NCBI GenBank assembly: GCA_003250235.1
Contig: QKGY01000271.1
Location: 1 to 11,468 of the forward strand
DNA: 11,468 bases
Direction: 5' to 3'
From: Desulfuromonadaceae bacterium
GTDB lineage: Bacteria; Desulfobacterota; Desulfuromonadia; Desulfuromonadales; SZUA-540
The position numbers and the translations under genes are program-made. Each line of letters starts with the position of its first letter. The stretch's first letter is position 1. Positions 6,932 to 11,468 of the stretch are shown here, one piece after another. The notes beneath the pieces were generated by a model. It saw only the letters and a list, made by a program, of their open reading frames with translations, ran no database searches and had not been told where the DNA came from.

Positions 6932-7300
6932 ATGTATACCGATAAAGTCATGGACCATTTCAGCAACCCCCGCAATGTGGGAGAAATCGAGAATGCCGAT
7001 GGTGTCGGCGAGGTAGGGAACGCCTCCTGCGGCGACATCATGAAGATCTATCTCAAGGTCGAAAACAACATCATCAAGGATGTCAAGTTCAAGACGTTCG
7101 GATGTGGCGCTGCAATTGCCACCTCATCCATGGTAACGGAGATGGCGATCGGCAAGACGATCGACGAAGCCCTTGAATTGACCAACGCCGCTGTTGCCGA
7201 AGCCCTCGACGGGTTGCCACCTGCCAAGATTCACTGTTCCAACCTGGCCGCCGACGCTTTGCACGAGGCCATAAAAAACTACAAGGAATCAAAAGCCTAG
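6932..7300 (+). CDS. iscU: Iron-sulfur cluster assembly scaffold, IscU / NifU N-terminal type
   Basis: The product is a 122-residue scaffold on which 2Fe-2S clusters are built from IscS sulfur. The cluster ligands are C33 (NASCGD, with D35), C58 (FGCGAAIA) and C102 (HCSNLAADAL, after H101), in the standard order. It contains only the scaffold domain; the ferredoxin-like and C-terminal domains of full-length NifU are absent. Overall it resembles the NifU N-terminus. Where E. coli IscU has the HscA recognition motif LPPVK, this protein has LPPAK (95-99), and no hscA or hscB is present nearby. A strong AGGAG precedes ATG 6932 by about 8 nt. It lies 76 nt after iscS in the same operon. Confidence 0.93.
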   Translation: MYTDKVMDHFSNPRNVGEIENADGVGEVGNASCGDIMKIYLKVENNIIKDVKFKTFGCGAAIATSSMVTEMAIGKTIDEALELTNAAVAEALDGLPPAKIHCSNLAADALHEAIKNYKESKA

Positions 7301-7330
7301 AAGATCACTTTTCATGAAGTTTATTCATAC

Positions 7331-7361
7331 AGGAGGGCCTTCCGGGAAGGGAAGAGCCCTC
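7331..7361 (+). other. Intercistronic hairpin containing an orphan Shine-Dalgarno
   Basis: GAGGGC (7333-7338) pairs with GCCCTC (7356-7361), and CTTC (7339-7342) with GAAG (7346-7349), giving a 10-bp stem with a 6-nt bulge (7350-7355) and a 3-nt loop. There is no T run after it, so it is not a standard terminator. The strong ribosome-binding sequence AGGAGGG (7331-7337) lies in the left arm with no start codon at usable distance. An RNA processing, stability or translation role for mnmA is possible. Confidence 0.45.
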
Positions 7362-7393
7362 TTCGTATGTCAGATACAGGAAACAGGAAAACC

Positions 7394-8455
7394 GTGAAGA
7401 AAAAAGTCATTGTAGCCATGAGCGGCGGGGTGGATTCCTCAGTGACCGCGGCCTTGCTCAAGGAGCAGGATTACGAGGTAGAAGGGATGACCATGCGCCT
7501 GTGGAAAGAGGACCCGGGCGGTGCAGCGTCAGGGCCAGGCTGCCGCATTCCCGATCACGCCGGAGATGCAAGACGGGTGGCCGAAGCACTCGATATCCCC
7601 TTTACCCTGGTGGATATGAGCGACGCGTTTTACGACCGGATCGTCAAACCCTTCTGCGACGCGTACCTGGCAGGTCAAACCCCTAACCCCTGCGTGATCT
7701 GCAACCAGACCCTCAAGTTTGGCCTTCTGCTGGAGGCAGCCCTTGAAAAGGGAGCCGATTATCTGGCGACAGGTCATTACGCCCGTATTCTCAAAGACGG
7801 GGAGCGGTACAGTCTGGTCAAGGCGGTTAATCATCGAAAGGACCAGAGTTATTTTCTCTTCACCCTGTCGCAGCGGCAACTTTCGCGGGTGCTTTTCCCG
7901 CTGGGGGAAATGACCAAAGAGGATGTCCGTGGACAGGCTCGGAGACTGAATCTGCCCGTTGCTCAGAAGTCGGAGAGTCAGGATATCTGTTTTATCCCCG
8001 ATGGGGACTATGTCTCCTTTCTGGAACGTCAGGGGGGGCAAGCTTCTGAGGGAAACATCGTGCACGTTTCCGGAAAGGTGGTCGGACGTCACCAGGGAAC
8101 CTATCGGTACACTATCGGTCAACGCAGGGGATTGGGGATTGCCTGGCCCGAACCCCTTTACGTCGTAAGAATCGATGCGCCCTCGTCGACAGTTTATGTG
8201 GGAGAGCGGCATCATCTTGCGGTAGATACCCTGACTCTACGGGAGGTCTGCTGGAATATCCCCGAACCTGGGGGGCCGCTGGAAGCCCGTTGCCGTATCC
8301 GTTACCGTCATCAGGAAGCCCCAGCCGTGATCCTGCCCGGTGAAAACCGCACAGCCACTGTCCGGTTCTCCGACCCCCAACAGGGAGTCACCCCCGGGCA
8401 GGCTGCCGTATTTTACCAGGGAGACAGGGTCCTTGGGGGTGGGTGGATCGCATGA
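7394..8455 (+). CDS. mnmA: tRNA-specific 2-thiouridylase MnmA
   Basis: The product is a 353-residue enzyme that thiolates U34 of tRNAs for Lys, Glu and Gln, using ATP and persulfide sulfur originating from IscS. The N-terminal PP-loop is AMSGGVDSSV (8-17). Catalytic cysteines are C100 in TPNPCVICN and C199 in SQDICFIPDGDY; YLATGHYARI (123-132) and the KDQSYFLF stretch (149-156) are further signatures. A C-terminal beta-barrel follows, with YTIGQRRGLGI. GTG 7394 gives the usual MKKKVIVAMSGG beginning and has AGGA at 7385-7388, 5 nt upstream; ATG 7367 (362 residues) is possible but lacks a binding site. The stop overlaps the mtaB start as ATGA (8452-8455), indicating translational coupling. Its place after iscSU fits the sulfur source. 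Confidence 0.93.
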   Translation: MKKKVIVAMSGGVDSSVTAALLKEQDYEVEGMTMRLWKEDPGGAASGPGCRIPDHAGDARRVAEALDIPFTLVDMSDAFYDRIVKPFCDAYLAGQTPNPCVICNQTLKFGLLLEAALEKGADYLATGHYARILKDGERYSLVKAVNHRKDQSYFLFTLSQRQLSRVLFPLGEMTKEDVRGQARRLNLPVAQKSESQDICFIPDGDYVSFLERQGGQASEGNIVHVSGKVVGRHQGTYRYTIGQRRGLGIAWPEPLYVVRIDAPSSTVYVGERHHLAVDTLTLREVCWNIPEPGGPLEARCRIRYRHQEAPAVILPGENRTATVRFSDPQQGVTPGQAAVFYQGDRVLGGGWIA

Positions 8456-9747
8456 GGGGGACCGTCGCTCTCGCTACACTCGGGTGCAAGACCAACCAGT
8501 TCGAATCGGCCGCCATGGAACAGCACCTGCGCGAGGCCGGTTATGAGGTTGTCCCCTTTGCCCGGGGTGCCGACCTGGTGATCGTGAACACCTGCACGGT
8601 TACGGCTGCCACGGATTCGCAGTCCCGCAACCTGATCCGGCGGGCCCGCCGGATCAATCCCGCCTGCCGCGTCGTGGTCACCGGCTGTTATGCCCAGGTG
8701 AACCCGGAGGCTCTTGTCGCCATTCCTGGCGTCTCTTTAGTGCTGGGCAACGAGGAAAAGAGGGATTTTCTCCGCCTTATCCAAGAGGACAGCGATGATG
8801 GGACCGTTCATGTGACGGCGATCCGCGAGCGCTCCGAAGCCTCGGTGCTGCCCATCACCTCTTTTGCCGAGCGCAGTCGGGCGTTTGTGCAGATTCAGAA
8901 CGGTTGCGACGCGTTCTGTTCCTATTGCATCATCCCCTATGCCCGCGGCCGCAGTCGCTCCGTTCATCCTGAGGAGGTCATCACCCAGGTTGACAGCCTC
9001 GTCTCGGCCGGTTACCCCGAGATCGTTCTTACCGGCATTCACATCGGCGGCTACGGCAACGACCTGCAACCCCGGCTTACTCTTGTCGACTTGGTGCGAC
9101 GCCTGGAAGCGGAAACGTCCCTTCCCAGGCTGCGACTCGGTTCTCTCGAACCTACGGAAATATCCGATGCGCTGATTACCCAGGTGGCTTCTTCGCCGGT
9201 GATCTGTCCGCACTTCCATATTCCGCTGCAGGCTGGTGACGACGACGTCTTGAAGCGGATGAACCGCCATTACACCACGGCCTTTTTTTCCGAACTGGTC
9301 AAAAAAATTCATGATGCGATCCCGCAGGCCGCCATCGGACTTGACGTGATCACCGGGTTCCCAGGAGAAAACGACGAGGCCTTTGAGCGCACTTACGGTC
9401 TGATCGATGCCCTGCCGGTCAGCCATCTCCATGTATTCCCCTACAGTCGACGGCCCGGCACCCCGGCCGCACGTATGCCCCAACAGGTTCCCCCGGCTGT
9501 GGCCAAAGAGAGGGCGGCACGGCTACGCACTCTGGGCGAGCGCAAGCTTGAGGCGTTTTCGAGAAATTTTTTGGGGGAGACGATGGATGTCGTGGTCGAG
9601 GGAGGTCAGATGTCCGGCTGGCGCAAGGGGGTAACCCGTAATTACCTGCAGGTCCGATTTGCCTCCGACCGGGTCCGGGAAGGCCAGCAGGTGAGGGTTC
9701 GGATCGACGCCTGGACACCGGACGGTCTTGTCGGTTCGCTGGAATAA
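8452..9747 (+). CDS. mtaB: tRNA (t6A37) methylthiotransferase MtaB, radical SAM
   Basis: The product is a 431-residue MiaB-family enzyme that adds a methylthio group to t6A37 of tRNA, giving ms2t6A. The N-terminal domain has C12 (TLGCKTN), C48 (NTCTV) and C79 (TGCYAQ) for the auxiliary cluster. The radical-SAM motif is C152-x3-C156-x2-C159 (GCDAFCSYC). The C-terminal segment from about 375 is TRAM-like. TLGCKTNQFES, HIGGYG and the lack of MiaB-type signatures favour MtaB over MiaB or RimO. ATG 8452 overlaps the mnmA stop (ATGA); an in-frame GTG at 8443 would add three residues. Both of its clusters depend on IscSU encoded upstream. It ends only 7 nt before the convergent transporter gene. Confidence 0.9.
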   Translation: MRGTVALATLGCKTNQFESAAMEQHLREAGYEVVPFARGADLVIVNTCTVTAATDSQSRNLIRRARRINPACRVVVTGCYAQVNPEALVAIPGVSLVLGNEEKRDFLRLIQEDSDDGTVHVTAIRERSEASVLPITSFAERSRAFVQIQNGCDAFCSYCIIPYARGRSRSVHPEEVITQVDSLVSAGYPEIVLTGIHIGGYGNDLQPRLTLVDLVRRLEAETSLPRLRLGSLEPTEISDALITQVASSPVICPHFHIPLQAGDDDVLKRMNRHYTTAFFSELVKKIHDAIPQAAIGLDVITGFPGENDEAFERTYGLIDALPVSHLHVFPYSRRPGTPAARMPQQVPPAVAKERAARLRTLGERKLEAFSRNFLGETMDVVVEGGQMSGWRKGVTRNYLQVRFASDRVREGQQVRVRIDAWTPDGLVGSLE

Positions 9748-9754
9748 ATCTTCC

Positions 9755-11031
9755 TCAATCAGCCGCCATACGGCGGCCCCGCGCTACATCGACCTGTACC
9801 AGCAAAATCGTTCCCACAATAAAAAATACGATTAGAGCCAGGATAGCCTGACGGGTCGATCCGGTCAGGTCGGAGATCAAGGCGAAGAGCATGGGTCCAA
9901 ATATCGAGGCGAACTTGCCGCTGATGGCATAAAAACCGAAAAATTCGGCACTTTTGCCCGGCGGAATCAATGAGGCGAACAGAGAGCGGCTGATGGCTTG
10001 GCTGCCGCCGAGAATCAGCGCGACGACAAACCCAAGGATCCAGAACTCGTAGCCGTGCGTCATGAAGAACGCATAGATGGTAACCGCCGAAAACAGCAGG
10101 AGGCTGATGAGAACCGAATTGCGCGCCCCCCAGCGCTCGGCCATTCTGCCAAAGAACAGGGCGCCGGGCGTGGCGATGAACTGGATCATCAGGAATGTTC
10201 CCAGGATCGTTCCCTGGCTCAGCCCCAATTCCTCCCGACCGAAAATGGCGGAGACCACGATAATGGTCTGAATGCCGTCGTTGTAGAAGAGAAACGCCAG
10301 AAGAAAGAGAAGCAGATCCCGGTAGCGGCGGATTTCGGCGAAGGTTTTCAGATATTGTCGGAATCCGCTGATCATGGGGAGGGGCGGGTGGACGAAGGCA
10401 CTGTCCTTGACGTAGCGGAACAGAGGGAGGGAGAACAGCAGCCACCACAGCCCGGTCAGGAAAAATCCCGCCCGGCTGGCCGCTCCGCGGTCGGTAAATC
10501 CGAATGCGTCGTAAAACTGGATCATCAGAAACGCAACCAACAAAACCAGCCCGCCACCGACATATCCCCCGACAGACGGTCCACTTCGTTGCCTTGGGCC
10601 AGGGCAGGGAGGAAGGCATTGTAGAAAATGTTGCTGGCGGCGAACCCCACGTTGGCCACAACGAACAATCCGGCCGCCAGCAGGTAGCGGCCCGGAGTTG
10701 CCCAGAAGAGCAGGGCGGTCGCCGTCGTTCCGATTAGGCAGAAGAACATCAACCACTTCATCCGGGCGCCGCGGCGATCGGCGTGCGCGCCGAGAAAAGG
10801 GGCGGATACGGCCACCAGGAGCATGGAGACCGAGACGGCGTAACCCCACAGGGCCGAGGCCGGCATGGTGTGGGTCACGCCGAACAGGGAGAATCTGGCC
10901 CCTTCGGCAGGTACGAGAGAGACGAAATAGACGGGGAGAACGGCAGAGAGGATCACCGTGGCGAACGCCGAATTGGCCCAGTCGTACAAACACCAGCCGA
11001 GCCAGGCTTTCCGGCGGGTTGCGTCATGCAT
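9755..11031 (-). pseudogene. UMF1/Atg22-like MFS transporter, split by a frameshift
   Basis: The gene would encode a membrane transporter of about 424 residues with roughly 12 helices. The first part (11031 down to about 10570) begins MHDATRRKAWLGW and carries CLYDWANSAFAT, the N-terminal signature of the UMF1/Atg22-like MFS group. That frame runs into TGA at 10525-10527. The second part, read in another frame from about 10565 to the stop at 9755, begins GYVGGGLVLL and includes GGSQAISRSLFASLIPPG and AEFFGFYAISGKFASI, typical of the family's C-terminal half. The frames meet at five C on the plus strand (10566-10570); one more G in the mRNA would join them. GGAG (11039-11042) precedes ATG 11031. 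The substrate is unknown. It is either a true pseudogene or a sequencing error. Confidence 0.85.
9762..9777. other. Short GC-rich hairpin at the convergent mtaB / transporter junction
   Basis: GCCGCC (9762-9767) and GGCGGC (9772-9777) form a 6-bp stem with a 4-nt loop inside the last codons of the transporter gene, 15 nt past the mtaB stop. No T run follows on either strand, so any terminator function would be weak or rho-dependent. Confidence 0.35.
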
Positions 11032-11098
11032 AGATTGTCTCCGTAAAGGGCTGAGTGTTGAACAGGGACTATGGACCTCTGCGCCGATACGATAGCAT

Positions 11099-11138
11099 AA
11101 AAAAATGCCCCGGGCTAAGGAGGAGAAGCACCGGGGCA
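11099..11138 (-). terminator. Rho-independent terminator, minus strand
   Basis: TGCCCCGG (11106-11113) and CCGGGGCA (11131-11138) form an 8-bp stem with a 17-nt loop. On the minus strand it is followed by seven T (11099-11105). It can end leftward transcripts from the cysteine-cluster gene and insulate the transporter gene, whose own promoter would then have to lie between about 11040 and 11100. On the plus strand it lacks a T run. Confidence 0.7.
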
Positions 11139-11242
11139 AATAAATATGCTTTCGTCCTTTTCCTTTTGCAATGCCGGTGCCAACGATTAATTTTGTGTAA
11201 TTTAAGTTAGTTGGATGGAAGGGGCTGTGCCGACGGAGTCTA

Positions 11243-11282
11243 AGGTCAAAAATACATCACGTAAAAGTGAAAATTTTGACCT
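11243..11282. repeat. Nested inverted repeat in the intergenic region
   Basis: AGGTCAAAA (11243-11251) and TTTTGACCT (11274-11282) are perfect 9-bp inverted arms. Between them TCAC (11257-11260) and GTGA (11267-11270) form a second, inner dyad with a 6-nt spacer. The dyad ends 12 nt past the cysteine-cluster stop codon in its reading direction. No T run follows, so it could be an operator or an RNA structure. Confidence 0.5.
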
Positions 11283-11294
11283 GTTCGTACCGCT

Positions 11295-11468
11295 TCAGCG
11301 TTTTCCTTTGCGCCATTGAACGTAAGCGCAGTCCTCCGGGAGCCACTGTACCGTCTCGACCACCTCCGGAGTCAGCTTGACGCAACCCTCACCCACCTCG
11401 AACCGCTTGTGGTAGACCTTGCATTCCCGGCTGACGATATCCAGATAACGACAGGCGATGATGGTCGG
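11295..11468 (-). CDS. YkgJ/YcgN-type cysteine-cluster protein, C-terminal part (5' end outside window)
   Basis: The last 57 codons of a minus-strand gene are visible, ending at TGA 11295-11297. The pattern of an IACRYLD stretch, ECKVYHKRFEV, GCVKLTPE, WLP and a final DCAY resembles the C-terminal end of the YkgJ/YcgN (UPF0153/UPF0260) cysteine-cluster proteins. Their conserved cysteines are thought to bind metal (zinc or an Fe-S cluster), and their function is unknown. Four cysteines are seen; the N-terminal cysteine cluster lies beyond the window edge. The assignment rests on a short fragment and is tentative as to which subgroup. The nearest candidate terminator in its direction is at 11099-11138, about 155 nt past the stop. 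Confidence 0.65.
   Translation of the reverse strand, partial: PTIIACRYLDIVSRECKVYHKRFEVGEGCVKLTPEVVETVQWLPEDCAYVQWRKGKR

Noticed and set aside
10525..10570. Programmed ribosomal frameshift joining the transporter halves
   Set aside because: The minus-strand codons CTG TCG GGG GAT do not form a canonical X XXY YYZ slip site, and five G are short for transcriptional slippage. Mutation or base-call error is simpler.
11213..11317. A 34-codon plus-strand ORF in the right-hand intergenic region
   Set aside because: No ribosome binding site, it overlaps the end of the minus-strand cysteine-cluster gene, and it spans the dyad; most likely chance.

Overview
The window looks like an ordinary, gene-dense piece of the chromosome of a delta-proteobacterium, most likely of the Desulfuromonadales (Geobacter/Pelobacter/Desulfuromonas relatives). 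This is an inference from gene content and order: a single-chain class I fumarase, and a cysE-iscR-iscS-iscU-mnmA-mtaB cluster using NifS/NifU-type proteins. Moderately high GC with G/C-rich third codon positions fits this. I see no phage, IS element, CRISPR array, tRNA or rRNA.

Layout. Positions 2-265 (+) hold the 3' end of mutM/fpg (DNA repair glycosylase), followed by a hotdog acyl-CoA thioesterase (303-719, +). A bidirectional terminator (746-775) separates this from the convergent class I fumarase (802-2421, -). Between the fumarase and the rightward genes lies a compact divergent promoter region (about 2477-2523) with overlapping -10 elements. To its right come a small unrecognised cysteine-rich ORF (2541-2846, +) and biosynthetic threonine deaminase ilvA (2852-4360, +), whose start region overlaps the end of the small ORF.

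The centre (4483-9747, +) is one apparent operon for cysteine-sulfur handling. CysE makes O-acetylserine for cysteine synthesis, the Fe-S regulator IscR follows without a gap, IscS takes sulfur from cysteine and IscU assembles clusters on it. MnmA puts the sulfur into tRNA wobble uridine, and MtaB, itself an Fe-S radical-SAM enzyme, methylthiolates t6A37 of tRNA. A 25-nt site at 4411-4435 closely matches the E. coli type 1 IscR operator and covers a TTGACA -35 box upstream of cysE. The whole operon is therefore probably under IscR feedback, including its cysteine-supply and tRNA-thiolation ends.

On the right, a UMF1/Atg22-like MFS transporter gene (9755-11031, -) is split by a frameshift at a run of five C (10566-10570) and is probably a pseudogene or a base-call error. 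The next gene leftward-reading into the window (11295-11468, -) is the C-terminal end of a YkgJ/YcgN-type cysteine-cluster protein. The gap between them holds a minus-strand terminator (11099-11138) and an unexplained nested dyad (11243-11282).

No clearly new system is visible. The items most worth a second look are the IscR-controlled cysE-led operon, the cysteine-rich small ORF upstream of ilvA, the broken transporter, and the orphan Shine-Dalgarno buried in a hairpin before mnmA.
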